Origin: Diphasiastrum complanatum
Lineage: Eukaryota; Streptophyta; Lycopodiopsida; Lycopodiales; Lycopodiaceae
Reading direction: 5' to 3'
NCBI GenBank assembly: GCA_029204225.1
Contig: MU831896.1
Coordinates: 33,786 to 97,785 of the forward strand
DNA: 64,000 nucleotides
Shown here: positions 22,262 through 34,490 of the stretch, in pieces
Position numbering within the stretch: the stretch's first letter is position 1
Layout: the number at the start of each line of letters is the position of its first letter
Translations under genes and position numbers: made by a program
Notes under the pieces: model-generated
Database searches by the model: none
Told to the model about the DNA's origin: nothing
Seen by the model: only the letters and a program-made list of their open reading frames with translations

Positions 22262-25200
22262 ATGTCTTCAATGGGTTCATCCTTGTTGGAACCAAGTGAA
22301 AGATTGACCACTTCAAATTATTCAATTTGGAAAATGAGGATGGAGTCCATCTTTATCCTTCAAGACGTGATGGACATAGTTCTTGGCCTTGAAGAAGAAC
22401 CACAAGTTCTTCAAGAGGTTCAAAAATACAGAAAGAGAGCTAGGATGGCTCTCCACTACATTAAGATGAATGTCTCTAATGAGATATTGAGGGAGATAGG
22501 TACTTGTACAACAGCCAAAGAAGCTTGGGATTGTCTCAAGACTATCTATGAGGCTAAGAATACCTCTAGGCTTCTCACTCTTAGGAATCAAATCTTTCAA
22601 AGTAGCCAAAAGAGTGATGAGAGTGCATCTAGTTATGTTTTGAGAGTAAAAGTTATTCATAGAGAGCTTGCTTGCATTGGTGATTCCATCAATCAAAATG
22701 AGCTAGTTCAAGTCATTCTCAATGGCTTGAGAAGTGAATTTGATAATCTTGTCCAATCCTATGCCATTAAGGAGGAGCTACCAAGTTTGGAGGCTCTCCA
22801 AAGTGTGCTAATTTCAGAAGAATCAAGACAAGAGTACAAGCTCTTGAGGATGGACAAGCTTTCTCTCACTCATAATGATGGCAAAGCTCTCTTTGCCAAG
22901 GATAAGCACAAAGAGAGGAGCAAGAACCAACATCAACAATCCTCAAGCAAGGACAAAGTCAAATCCAAAGACAAAGATGAGGAGGAAGATGATTCCTCTA
23001 ATGCTTCATCATCCAAGCTCAAGAAGAAGAAGAAGATCAAGTGCTTTTATTGTGGCAAGAAAGGTCATTATGCCACCAATTGCTTCAAAAAGAAGAATCA
23101 ACTCAAGCAAGCCAATATTACCAATGAGAAGGAAGACACTATTGCAAGTGATGGAGAGGGCTCTTATGGTCTCTAGTTTCTCATCTACTCCTTTCATGAA
23201 GGACGGCCTATGGTATATTGATAGTGGAGCCTCTTCACATATGTGTAGCTCCAAGGACTCTTTCTCTTCTATTGCACCTTATGATGGAGTGAAGAAATCA
23301 ATATACACTGCAAATGATTTTGAATGTCCTATTGAAGGCATAGGGAACATTCCCTTGAAGCTTTCATCCTCTAAAGTTCTTTCTCTCTCTAGAGTTCTTT
23401 ATGTACCTAAGCTTACCAAGAATCTTATTAGTGTTGGCCAATTGCTTGATAATGGCCTTGATGTAAAATTCAATGTTGATACTTGCACTATCAAGAAGAA
23501 TGATGAGATACTTGCATTAGGATCTAGATTTGGTGGCATCTATAAACTAGATCCAAATGAGTATGTGAATGCTTGTAATGTTGCTTTTGTGAACAAGCTC
23601 TCTATGGAGGAATTATGGCATAGGAGGTTGGGACATCCCAACTACAAATCCATGCTCTCTATGATCAAAGAATCCAAAGCTATTGGCTTGCCAAAGTCAT
23701 TCTCCAAGAAGATCAAGCCTTGTGAGGCTTGTGCTATTGCTAAATCTCACAAAAAGCCATTTACAAGATCTTCTATCAAAAGCAAGCATCCTTTGGAGTT
23801 AATCCACTCGGATGTGCATTTCTCATCAACTACAAGCAAGGGAGGAGCCGCTTGTTTTGTTACTTTCATTGATGATTACACAAGATTCACTTGGATATAT
23901 CTTCTTGCTTCAAAATCTATGGTGTTTGATCATTTCCTTATTTTCAAAGCTTATATAGAGAAGCAATTCTCATTCAAGATTAAAGCTCTTAGAAGTGATG
24001 GAGGTGGTGAATATATCTCCAATAAATTTGAAGATTTTTGTGAGCTTGAAGGGATTAAAAGAGAGTTTTCTTGTGCCTACTCTCCATCTCAAAATGGAGT
24101 GGCCGAGAGAAAGAATAGATCTCTATGTGAATGTGCAAAATCTATGAGAATTGAGGCATCTTTGCCCAAAGATTTTTGGGGAGAAGCCATTAATTGTGCA
24201 AATTATCTTTGCAATAGGCTCCCACATATAGCTCTTGGAGGAAAGTCATCATATGAAATCTTATTTTTGAAGAAGCCTGAGGTTGATTTCTTTAGAGTTT
24301 TTGGATGCTTATGCTTTGTCCATATTCCCTTGGAAACAAGGAAGAAGGAAGATTCTAGTGCATTCAAAGGGATCATGGTTGGATACTCATCCACCAAGAA
24401 GGCCTATAGAGTCTTTATACTCTCTACTTCTCAAGTTATTGAAAGTAGAGATGTTGTCTTTCATGAAGATCAACACTCATCATTTGAAGAGGCCGAGATC
24501 AAGAAATCTATGGATGCATCATCAATTATTGATTTTGAAGACAATCATGATGTGATGGGGTCGAGATTTGAAGAAGACTCTCCTCGGATTTTTTCACCAA
24601 GAAGATCCATGAGAGATAGATCCGAGCCTAAGAGGCTCTCATATGTTGACAAAGGCAAACAAGTGGATCTTGATTCCACTAATTATGTTTTTTATGTCTC
24701 TCATGAAGAGCCAAAGAATGTACAAGAGGCACTCAATACCAAGGAGTGGTATGATGCCATGAAGCAAGAGTATGATGCAATGATCACCAACAATACTTGG
24801 GAGCTTGTGGATCCTCCTTCCAATAAGCATGTGATTGGTTGCAAGTGGGTATTTCGGATCAAGTTCAATCATGATGGCACAATCAACAAGCATAAAGCAA
24901 GATTATGTGCCAAAGGATTTTCTCAAATCCATGGCCTTGATTATGAGGAGACCTTTGCACCCGTTACAAAGATGGTGACAATAAGAATTCTTATTTCTCT
25001 TGCTTGTTTTTTCAAGTGAAAGGTGTTCCAATTAGATGTATCCAATGCTTTTCTAAATGGTTATCTTGAGGAGGAGATCTATATGGAACAACCTCAAGGA
25101 TTCATCAAGGATGAGTCCAAAGTGTGCTTGCTCTTCAAAAGTCTTTATGGACTCAAGAAAGCACCAAGATCATGGTATTCAAGACTTAACTCTTTTCTTA

Positions 25201-26249
25201 TCTCACTAGGATTTACTCTTAGTGACTATGTTCCTTCCATGTATCTAAAGTTTGTTGATAGCAATATTGTCATTCTTCTAATTTATGTTGATGACATTAT
25301 TCTTTGTGGAAGTTGTATCAAGCTAGTTGATGAAACCAAGCTAGCACTTGGATGTGAGTTTAAAATGCAAGATCTAGGAGAGATACATTACATCCTAGGC
25401 CTAGAAATTGATTTTTATGAAAATCATGTCTTTATATGCCAATCTAGATATGCTCACTCTATGTTGAAAAAATTCCATATGGAAAATTCTAAGAGCATAG
25501 ATATTCCAATGGAGCAAATTGTAAAAGATCTTAATAAAGGTGATGAAAGATCCTTTGAGGACATCACACTTTTTAGGAGTCTTGTAGGCTCCTTGATTTG
25601 GCTTACCATTACTAGGCCCGATCTTAGTTTTTGTGTGCACAAATTGAGTCAATTTATGCAAGAACCTAAGATCCATCATTGGAAGATGGCCAAGAGGATT
25701 CTAAGATATGTATCTTCATCTTGTGATTATGGTCTACTCTATAAAAGTGAAGATCTATCCATTATTGGCTACTCGGATTCGGACTTTGCAAGTGACAAGA
25801 TGGATCGAAAGTCTATTAGTGCATACACTATCTTTCTTGGAGGCAATCTAATATCTTGGCTTTCCAAAAAGCAAGATACTATATCTCTCTCTTCATGTGA
25901 GGTCGAGTACAAAGCACTCACTACAACTACCAAAGAAGTGCTTTGGATCAAGAGGTTATTAATGGAACTAAAGTGCTTCAAGGAGGATGATCTACCAATG
26001 ATCAAGTGTGATAACATCTCAGCCCAAGCTCTTGCCAATAATCCCATATTTCATGCAAGAAGCAAGCACATAGAAGTGGCACACCATTTTGTGAGAGAAA
26101 AGCTTATTGGAGGAGAAATCTATTTGGATCATGTCAACTCGTCCTCTTGTATTGCCGATCTACTCACCAAGCCTTTGAGCAAAAGTGCTTTCATCAAGCA
26201 TAGATCTAATCTTGGAGTTATATCAAGATCAATGCTCAAATCTTCATAG
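22262..26249 (+). pseudogene. copia gag-pol polyprotein of A2
   Basis: Gag begins at the ATG at 22262 (MSSMGSSLLEPSERL); earlier in-frame codons are not ATG. Gag has a UBN2-type helical region and a CCHC knuckle (CFYCGKKGHYATNC). A two-base deletion at 23160/23161 shifts the frame before protease (WYIDSGASSHM). Integrase shows HRRLGH...C-x2-C, HSDVHF, FIDDYTRF and RSDGGGEY. Reverse transcriptase is interrupted by TGG to TGA at 25017-25019, then continues with intact YVDD near 25290 and RNase H (DSDFASDKMDRKS, EVEYKAL) to 26249. Compared with A1, A2 keeps the catalytic YVDD. Two simple changes separate it from an open frame. Confidence 0.95.
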
Positions 26250-26267
26250 ACAATTTTTTAGGAGGAG

Positions 26268-27004
26268 TGTGAAGAATTGAAAAAGATTATCTATGTTAGA
26301 TATAGGGGTCTTATGTTTTTTACATCAAGCATCTAGGTGTAGGATGTTGATAGGAATAAATTTGGCATAGATGGCAAATTATGCATTTCCACTTGTAATG
26401 CCACTATTGAGCCAAAATAGAGTAAGAGGCTAAACACTTGCTAATTAGAGTGTAGACAAGTGTAAAGTTTTTGTTTGATGAATTCCAAGAGGTCCAATAG
26501 GATATAGAGGTGGAACCTTGTGAGGTCCAATAGGAAATTGAGGTGTGCTTGAATATAGTCCAATAGAATTAAGAGGTGCATAGATCAATGATCCAATAGG
26601 ATCAAGAGGTGACAAAATGTGGTCCAATCATAGTTAAGCATAGTGGTAGCTCGTGGACCTACTAGTATCATTGTACTCCTCATTTTGAAGTCAATTGATT
26701 TGGTGATTTCATGGATTTTGTGAGTTATTGGATTTCTAGCTTTCTCTCTCTACCCGAGAGCTCTTGATGCATTTTCTCTCTCTACCCGAGGAGAGCAGCT
26801 TGTTTTTACTTAGATTATTTTTTGAATACTTCCCACACATGTGAGTGAGAGTTGGAAGTGATTGAATGCATGTAGTAGTGTGTTTTTGCCATAGGATTCA
26901 AGATTGATCTTGAATCTCAATCTAGTCTTGATCTTGGTGCATCTACACACCTTAGGAGATCACAAGTACATGTAGTGGACAATCCACACGCGTGAAATTT
27001 AACA
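26268..27004 (+). repeat. 3' LTR of A2
   Basis: 737 bp, preceded by the polypurine run aggaggag and followed by the AAATA duplication at 27005-27009. Differences from the 5' LTR include CACATGTG for CACGTGTG near 26836 and CACGCGTG in the terminal palindrome. Confidence 0.96.
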
Positions 27005-27416
27005 AAATAAACAAATCTTTAATCTTTCGCACGAATGTGTTCAGGTCTTTGCCGTCCCACTGTAAGTAAGTTAATTGGTCTTCCAACAACATGATCTGAT
27101 TACGAGATCGAGTCTCATTCTTGGTTTGCAATTTTTCCCATAAATCCTTTGCGTTCGAAATTGATGTAAGATCTAGCATTATATTGTCATGCACTGAAGA
27201 CGCAATAATTGCTGTAGCTTTGTCATTTTCTAAACTCCATTTTCGAAGTTCTTTGCCAGGAGTAGCTACTGGCTTCTCCTCAATTGGTTCTACCCATTGC
27301 CATAGACCTTCGCCTTTCAACAAGAGTGAAGTCTTTAATTTCCAAATCAAGTAGTTTGAACCTTCTGGATCCAAGATCGTAGTGATCTTAGCTTGAATAT
27401 TAATGATCGACGACAT
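27005..27416 (-). pseudogene. copia gag of element B, part 1
   Basis: The minus-strand frame starts at 27416 (MSSIINIQAKITTILDPEG) and reads the N-terminal gag helices (NYLIWKLKTSLLLKGEG, LWEKLQTKNETRSRNQIMLL) to KDLF, where A2 is inserted at the AAATA site. The frame resumes at 20768. B gag is clearly a different lineage from A, C and D. Because of the A2 insertion and other breaks it is not functional. Confidence 0.9.
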
Positions 27417-27594
27417 CTTCTAATTCTAAATAACCTCCAAATAGTAGCTTGCTAATGGATGTATGAAGAATACTGAGAGAGGTATGAAGATACCACTGTA
27501 TCGACTCTGATTTGTTCTGATATCACTATATCAACTTTGAACTTGTATATTCTGACACCATTGTATCAGATTTATTCCGCATGCTCTGAACCAC
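27417..27594 (-). other. leader and degenerate primer-binding site of element B
   Basis: Next to the LTR the minus strand reads TGGTTCAGAGC, a degenerate form of TGGTATCAGAGC. Further upstream-like copies of tctgata-cca repeat two or three times (27505-27575). Confidence 0.6.
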
Positions 27595-28502
27595 TATAGG
27601 AAAAATAGTAATTATTCTTTCACAGAGAACACGATTAATGTTCGAATAAATTAAACTAATATTAGTATTTTCAATCGGGATTATATTCGATTTATGTACT
27701 AATAGAATAGTATTAGTTTTGATTGAATATGTGTACAAAAATTATGTGCGGAAGTAAGAGACAACTTAAGACAATTAAAAAGTGTTGATCAAAAACAAAT
27801 TTATAATTCTGAATCTGATTCAGTATACATCTCTTGTTGTCTTATCTCGTTATTGTGTCTCTGATTGAATGAGTTGGTTACAACGAGTAGTGCACATGTA
27901 TTTATATTGCTATAGGACAAGTCTTTTGGCCTTTTATTTACAAGTCTTTTGGCCTTTCAATTTTGTAGCAATAGGTCTAACTGTTTACGACGATTGATAT
28001 TCAAATAGATGCTTTGTTTTCAAGCCGCATAATTTCAGTTCGCGAATATTTCGCGACGGTCTATCTCTTCGTCTTTGCTTCGTGGTTTGCAAATTATTCA
28101 CAACAATTGTCTCTGAGGTTGAAGTAGAATCTAGAATATTTCATGAACTATTCAAGATAGTTTCTCGGCAGGTGAGCCTGAAGCACAGCCCAAAAGATTT
28201 CGCGAATTGTTTGTGACAATTTCATGACATGTGAGGTTTGAACAAGAAATAGAATATTTTCGTGAAATGATTCTGTTCGCAAATCTTTTGAGCTTCAACA
28301 AGAAAGCCACGAGCTTCTATAAATAAGTGTTTCACGAATCTTTCGTGAATCTTTCGAGTTGACTGCAAGACAAAGTTCACGAATCATTCAAGGTTGATCA
28401 CGAATAAAAATGTTTCGAGTTCAAGTTTGTTTCTTATCCTTTGTCAAGTAAACTACGTGCTTTGTTAGTAGAATCAAAATCTGTTTGATCAGTTGTTCCA
28501 CA
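27595..28502 (-). repeat. 5' LTR of element B (about 908 bp)
   Basis: It is the reverse complement of the plus-strand LTR at 48257-49175, with many substitutions, so B is older than A2. The right end reads gttgttccaca. The five bases outside (28503-28507, gttag) are the reverse complement of the CTAAC that follows the other B LTR. Confidence 0.92.
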
Positions 28503-28507
28503 GTTAG
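28503..28507. repeat. target-site duplication of element B, one copy
   Basis: gttag here is the reverse complement of CTAAC at 49176-49180. The match in inverted sense supports an inversion after B inserted. Confidence 0.8.
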
Positions 28508-29781
28508 ATTCTACCAGACGATGGAGGATCTACGGTTGAGATCCTTTCCTTCTTGAGGTTGCCAACCATCAAGAAGTTGTTCAGTAAATGTGCGACGGCC
28601 TGGAGAGCTAGATCAATAATGAGCTCTACCAAGTAACCTGCAATACAACTCTGTGGTATTGTCCATGAAAGGCTTTAAGATATTTTTGGCATGCTTATGG
28701 TTTGGCGATGGGCATGGTCTAGAAACTATTCCTATAGTAGCAAGGTCAGCATCAATAACTCACACCTTGTGGATAGCTCCATGATAGGTGATATGAAACT
28801 TGAATTTACCCTTATTCCAAGTGCTAAAGCCCATGGTAATAGATTGCATATTGATTTTGCTTGAAAAGGCACGCTCATGGATACCCATTGCGGTGAGCAA
28901 GTGCTCAGCAAGGGTCATCCACTCAGCCACCCTTCTTGTGCTAGGAATCACCATAAGATCCGTTGCAGTTGGAACATCATGGTGAATTATGTATCGAGGT
29001 GAATGACTGGTTGACACATATAGCCTACTATACAATCCATTGCTGCAAAAGCTAGATTCCAATTAACAGTATCTGTTTGAGAGTCATAATGAACTTTCAA
29101 AGTTTTTAGCCCAACTTACTGATTATCAAAATTAGTATGTTGAACTGACTCGAACTCTCAAAGAACTAATATTTTTTTGTAAAAATGTGTTAAACTTTCC
29201 ACAAAAGGTTACCAACAACTAGATGAACAATCACTTGGGCCTTCTATTTTTGGTATTATTCTTCACAGACCTAACAGTATATAGATCTGAATCACATCTA
29301 TGTGCAATAAATCACACCTGTGTGCAGTGAATCGAACGAAGGTTCTTTAGGATTTTTGGTGGTTTTTTATGTTTTTTTGTGGTTTTTGTTTTGTTTCTGA
29401 AAATCTGCTGGGAATTAACCTTTGCTCTTCAAACTAAAAATCCTCTGTATGAAGGCGGTGTTGTCTGCAACTTGGCAAAGGTTCTTTGCCAGGGAGCAAA
29501 ACGCTATCAAGACTGATGAGGATTTTGTCTTCTCTTTTACCAAATATGACAAAAAATGAACGATTTTTGGCATTTTCTCTGATTTCTCAAATTCAAATGG
29601 ATCTTAAGAATTGTAATCTGTATGGTTTCCCCTCCTCAACAATCAAATTAGATTTCAAACAAGAAAATCCACTCAAACCAAGCAAGATATCTCGTAATTT
29701 AACCCTACTATGCCAAACAAGATGCCTAATACAAGCTAACATCCATCCAAACATGCTAAAAACTGAAAAACTGGCGTAGCT
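28508..29781. other. unassigned DNA, probably gypsy-element leader in part
   Basis: A minus-strand open frame at 28760-29062 encodes about 100 residues with no domain I recognise, and the frame at 29593-29790 lies in what should be the leader of the element whose PBS is at 29782. No function assigned. Confidence 0.4.
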
Positions 29782-29801
29782 CCCTGGCAACGGTGCCCAA
29801 A
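29782..29801 (-). promoter_or_regulatory. gypsy-type primer-binding site
   Basis: The minus strand reads TGGGCACCGTTGCCAGGGA, close to the TGGCGCCGTTGCCGGGGA type used by many large plant gypsy (Athila/Tat-like) elements. It is two bases from an LTR end, and differs from the copia PBS elsewhere in the window. Confidence 0.65.
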
Positions 29802-29803
29802 AT

Positions 29804-30465
29804 TGTAGTGGACATCTCCTAACCTACCCTCAACCCTAGATCCAAGCACACAAGCATCAAGGAGATGAAGCTAGTTGTCATGCGGAGGTTCGTTCCCATG
29901 AGAGCGATGACATATTTCATAATCCAACATGTATGTATCAACACTAAGATCCATTAACACTAAGCATTAACACTATATCCATTAACACTAATCCACAAAG
30001 ATAGAAACTTACTCTTATCTCTCTCCCTTTCTCTCTCACAAAAATCATAAGAATGATCAATCCAATAAGCATCAAATCCAACAAATAGCAAACACAAGGA
30101 AAACATAAGAGTTAGAGGAGGAGAGGTGAAGCGCAAGGACGTTCCTTATCCATTTCATGAGAGGGCCAACCTTCTTGTATTAAAATGAAGAGAATATATA
30201 CAAATAATTCGAATCTACCACTTTATATAGTAAATTTTAGGGTCTCGGCCTCAATACCTATTGGCCAATTTCTATCTCCCTAACTATTCAAATTTGAAAA
30301 ATTGTGGGAATCCATTTACTAATTTGAATGTTAGGCCCTACGACATTAAAAGTCCCGCCAAAAGACCTAAACTCCTTTTATTAACTTATAACTAATCAAA
30401 TAATTATGTGATCATCGGGTTGGACTTACACACGCAGGGTGCCAAATCCCTCTCACTTATAACTA
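29804..30465 (-). repeat. 5' LTR of a gypsy-type element (right end uncertain)
   Basis: It starts tgtagtgg next to the PBS and carries no coding sequence. The right boundary is set at the hairpin at 30466 but is not proven. A TATA-like tatatag (plus) or ctatata (minus) lies near 30225. Confidence 0.5.
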
Positions 30466-30505
30466 ATCATGAGCACTTTCATCTAAGGTTGAAAGTGCTC
30501 ATGAT
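30466..30505. repeat. perfect 16-bp hairpin with 8-bp loop
   Basis: Arms 30466-30481 and 30490-30505 are exact inverted copies (atcatgagcactttca on the left), with loop tctaaggt. It lies at the boundary between the gypsy LTR and a copia gag remnant. Confidence 0.85.
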
Positions 30506-30529
30506 ATGTTGGAAACTTTGAAAAAAATT

Positions 30530-31110
30530 TCTCCTTAGATTTAGAACCTTAGATGTAGACTTGGACTCATAAACCTTCTTCAAAGTCTTCCAAGCTTCAG
30601 TTTAGAGTCCAAGTTCATGCCAATCAAGATGAATGTGACTAATGAGACTGAGTCTTTGCCCTCCTATCATACCTCAATTGTTCTTGAGCTGCCAAAGGTC
30701 TCTCCTCCACATCTACAACAATATCTATCCATTCATCTCTAGCAAAGACTCCATCCTCACCTTCCAAGTTGAATAGTTGCTTGAGGTAAGCCTATTATTG
30801 CTTTCCAGCATGAAGCCACTTGAGGTTTCCATGTTGCAATGATTGATCTTCTTCTTTGAACCTATTCCAATGCACTTAGAACTCTCTTGAAAATCAACAA
30901 ATGATGACAGGAAGAAATAAAAAAGATTTGGAAACAATCTAGCTTCTCTTGCGATCTTCTAGCAAATCCTAGCTAGATTGTTGATATCTTGATCGCAATT
31001 GATCTAACCATAATATAATGAGCTTTTTCTAACTCCTAAGATTGAATCACACTCTTGAAAATAAGGATAGAAGAGATCTGAAATCTCTATGGGTGGGATC
31101 CGAGGAGGAA
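30530..31110 (-). pseudogene. copia gag N-terminus remnant (C-like)
   Basis: The minus strand encodes METSSGFMLESNNRLTSSNY and WKVRMESLLEMNG near 30724-30833, matching the start of C1/C2 gag. Broken gag reading follows down to about 30530, and leader-like sequence lies above 30833. It is heavily decayed and no LTR is recognised. Confidence 0.7.
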
Positions 31111-31249
31111 TTAGAGGTGGGCTTTTTTTTGAAGGGATTGTTGATGGATGGAGATGAGAGCAATTGACAAGAGCGCAGGGGGCTATGGTGGGGTGCTTTT
31201 GGACTTTGGGTTGAGTGGATGGAAAGGAAATAGATCTAAGTTATCATGT

Positions 31250-31676
31250 GTAATAGGGGTTTGACAAGGGGCTGAACTTGAGTTGTCTTAATATATTACT
31301 TGTTGAGTCTAGTCACTTGATAGAGCTATGTCAAGTAATAAGCAACAAAATCATATGTTAGGTAGCAAATTTTGACTTTCTCGAGTGATAGAGACATCAA
31401 AATGGGGCTATTTACATTGATAGACACCAAGTTTGAGCTATCTGATGTGATGTTGGTCAATTATGATCACTCAAGAACAATGACAAGTAATTAGGACCAA
31501 AATTGAGTTGTCTCACATGTAAGCACTGCATTCAAAGTTACATGAATGTCATAAACTTGAAATTACTCTAACTTGATCACTCAATGCCTTATCTCAAGTG
31601 ATAGACAATAATTTTGAGCTATATCGCATGATAGGAGTCAATTCCATTGATAAGCGATAAAAAACAATCAATCTAA
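31250..31676. repeat. degenerate tandem repeat block 1 (unit near 290 bp)
   Basis: Phrases such as gatagacaccaagtttgagc, caagtaataagcaac and gagctatctgatgtgatg recur. About 170 bp at 31390-31560 matches 34310-34480 closely. A copia fragment separates this block from block 2. Confidence 0.7.
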
Positions 31677-32988
31677 ATGTACTACATGATGGAAGTCCAA
31701 GAAGAAGATCCAAAGCATGGCAAAAGTGATGATGATCAAGAATCAAGCTCTAAAGAAAAGAAGAAAGATGAAGCCAAACATAAGTGCTTCTTTTGTGGAA
31801 AGAAGAGGCACTTTGCATCCCAGTGCTACAAAAAGAACAATGCACAAGATGAGAGCAAGCAAGACAACCTTACCCTTGAGGATTATGAGGATGAAGTTGA
31901 TTCATCCTTGATGGCATCTACACCAACAAGCAAGAGCTACTCCAATGGCACATGGTGGATTGATAGTGGGGCTAGTTCCCACACGACATTCCAAAAGGAA
32001 TTCTTCTCAACTCTTGTACCTTTTTTAGGTTGTAAAAATTCTATTCTATTAGCAAGTGATCAAGAATGTAGAATAGATGGAGTGGGAACAATCTCTTTAA
32101 GTCTTGGATACTCTAAAAGATTGGATCTAGAAAATGTACTCTATGTTTCTAATCTTACTAGGAGCTTGCTTAGTGTTGGGAAACTAATGGATAGTGGTTT
32201 AGATGTTCATTTTAAGGAAGGTGTTTACTCTATTATGATGAATGACACTTGCATTGTAAATGGATTCAAGCAAGGGAGGCTATTCAAGCTTGGTGCTAAT
32301 GTGTTTCTTGTAAGTGTGAACATGGTTAAGGAGGAGCTTACACAAGTTGAACTTTGGTATAAGAGGTTGGGCCACCCCAACTTCCAATCAATGGAGATCC
32401 TATGCACAAAGGAGCTTGGACTCGGCCTTCCAAAAGCATTTTCAAAGTGTGGAAAGAGTTGTGAGACTTGTAGCATCTCAAAGGCTCGCAAGCAACCATT
32501 TGCTAACTCTTCTAAGTCATGAGATCTCATTCATAGTGATGTGTACTCTTTTTCACAAGTATCTAATAGAGGTGCATTAATGTATGAATCTTTTATTGAT
32601 AATTACTCTAGATACATTTGGATTGCGCTTTTGGATTCTAAAAGTAAGATGTTTGAGTTTTTCAAAAAGATCAATAAGCAAGTAGTTAGATCCATAAGCA
32701 ACTAGTTAGCCTTACTGAGATGGAAATACTTTTTGATTTCAATATTAGAAAAATCATGCCAAGTTGTGGTGATTTTTGGGCTTATGTTTCTAGCATAAGT
32801 AATATTGATGATCATAGAAAGTGCACATTGTATAATCATGTTCGTAGTGATCATCATGAGACATGGAGGTCTCGAATTTTCATCGAGGAGCATGCACATC
32901 AAGAAAGAGAATGCCTTAAGTTCAAGCATCTACATGAAATTTGGAGGGAATCAATTATCATCATGCTTTTATCAAGTTAGTTTTGAGG
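31677..32988 (+). pseudogene. copia gag/protease/integrase fragment (element E2)
   Basis: The open frame to 32522 carries a CCHC knuckle (CFFCGKKRHFASQC), protease TWWIDSGASSHT, and pre-integrase/HHCC region (LWYKRLGHPNFQSM, CETCSISKARKQPF). A stop at about 32520 follows, then HSDVYSF and FIDNYSRYIWIALL, where the usual FIDDYSR second aspartate is N. After about 32700 the pol sequence collapses by deletion and the LTR starts at 32991. Reverse transcriptase and most of integrase are missing. Confidence 0.85.
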
Positions 32989-32990
32989 AG

Positions 32991-33560
32991 TGTTAAAATT
33001 GGCAAAAGCTAACATGATCAGATCTTGTAAATACCACAATGACTTATACCTATCATTAGTAGACATGTGTGGAGCCTATTCCCACGTGTGAAATCTATGT
33101 CTAAGTCATTTAGATAGATCATATAGGTTGTACATCTCATTTAATTTGAAATTAGTGGTTAAATTGGCCAACAACTAGTTTAGTAGACGTACTTTGCCAC
33201 TTGGCACCATTCTAGTGGTAGAAAATGCTATATCACATGGGTAGGAGTGGTCTCCCACATGTGAAATATCAAGTATTAAGTTCAGATCCATTGTATATAT
33301 TTTTCATAAGAGTCAAATGTCAAATCTCCTAAATTGTAGGAGCTATTTCCTAGATTGTAGGAATCTAGAAGGTCAACACTAGCCACCAATGATGATGTGG
33401 CAATCAGTGGAATCTTAGCCAAAGTGGATATGGATAAGCACTATGACTGTGACATATATATCCAACACGAATATGATAGGTTATCGATGAGGTATAGCTC
33501 ATCTTTGTAGGATATCAACAGGACCATCATCCTAATAGTCAAACAAAGTGATGGACAAAA
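32991..33560 (+). repeat. probable 3' LTR of element E2 (right end uncertain)
   Basis: It begins tgttaaaatt after a purine-rich gaggag, as in the A family, and contains CACGTGTGAAAT near 33083 and CACATGTGAAAT near 33258. The end near 33560 is a guess from where the 290-bp repeat block resumes. Confidence 0.5.
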
Positions 33561-33639
33561 GAGTGCACATTGGAGAGAGTGGAATGTTGTATAAGTCCAA
33601 GATGATCCTAGAAATAGTACCCTTGAAATCCAAGATCAT

Positions 33640-34490
33640 CACATGGGTGATTGACGTCAAATTTGAATTATTTTGAGATACTTAAATTTGAGCTACTTAA
33701 ATGTCCTAAAGCTAATTAAGTCACCCAATGGAAAATCTTGAGTGATAAGGTCCAAAATTGACTTATCTATGATGATGGACATCAAATTTGAGTTATTTTG
33801 TTGATAGGGGTAAATCCCATCGAGAAGGGGCCAAATTCAATGAATCTTGATATACTAGATTCGAAATTAGTTGAGTTTAGTCCCTTGATCAGCCATGTCA
33901 AGTGATCAGCACCAAAATCACACGTTAGGCATCGAATTTGAGCTATTCCGAGTGATAGGTACCAAATTCAAGCTATTTCAATGTCTTGAAGTCACTATTC
34001 TATTGGTTTTGTCACTTAATGGACAATCTCGAGTGATAAAGGCCAAAAATTCAACTATCTTTAATGATAGATAGTAGATTTGAGCTATCTGATGTGATAG
34101 GGATCAAACGCCAACAATAACTGGTGCAACAAAATATACTAGATTTGAAACTAATTAGGTTTAATAGTTTGATGAGCCATGTTGGGCGATAAGAAAAAAA
34201 ATTACACATTGGGCATCAAATTTTGGCATTCCCAAATGATAGGCAACAAATTTAATCTATTTGGATGAAATCCCTCAAAGTTGATCACTCTATGAGGAGC
34301 CTCAAATAAGAAGTGCCAAAATGGGACTTTTTACATTGATAGACATCAAGTTTGAGCTATCTCATGTGATGCTGGTTAATTATGATTACTCAATGGGCTA
34401 TGTCAAGCAATAGGGACCAAAATAGAGTTGTTTCACATGTAAGTATCAAATTCAAGTTACTTGAATTTTCCAAACTCGTGATTTTGAAAA
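33640..34490. repeat. degenerate tandem repeat block 2 (unit near 290 bp)
   Basis: About three units. The phrase aatatactagatt recurs at 33850 and 34135, and gacaatctcgagtgata at 34024 corresponds to gaaaatcttgagtgata near 33731. Units contain shorter sub-repeats around 'accaaatttgagctatt...gtgata'. It lies directly left of the CACTA coding region and could be its subterminal repeat region. Confidence 0.65.

Larger units (their letters stand above)
20769..27004 (+). mobile_element. full-length Ty1/copia element A2 (6236 bp)
   Basis: Both 737-bp LTRs, PBS, leader, gag-pol and polypurine tract are present, flanked by the 5-bp duplication AAATA. It interrupts the gag of element B, whose reading continues on either side. 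By eye I count about eight differences between the two LTRs (near 1%), so the insertion is young. Coding is broken by one two-base deletion and one stop. Confidence 0.97.

Noticed and set aside
31250-34490. Possible CRISPR-like array from the repeated phrases
   Set aside because: Repeats are degenerate, long and without uniform spacers, and the window is eukaryotic.
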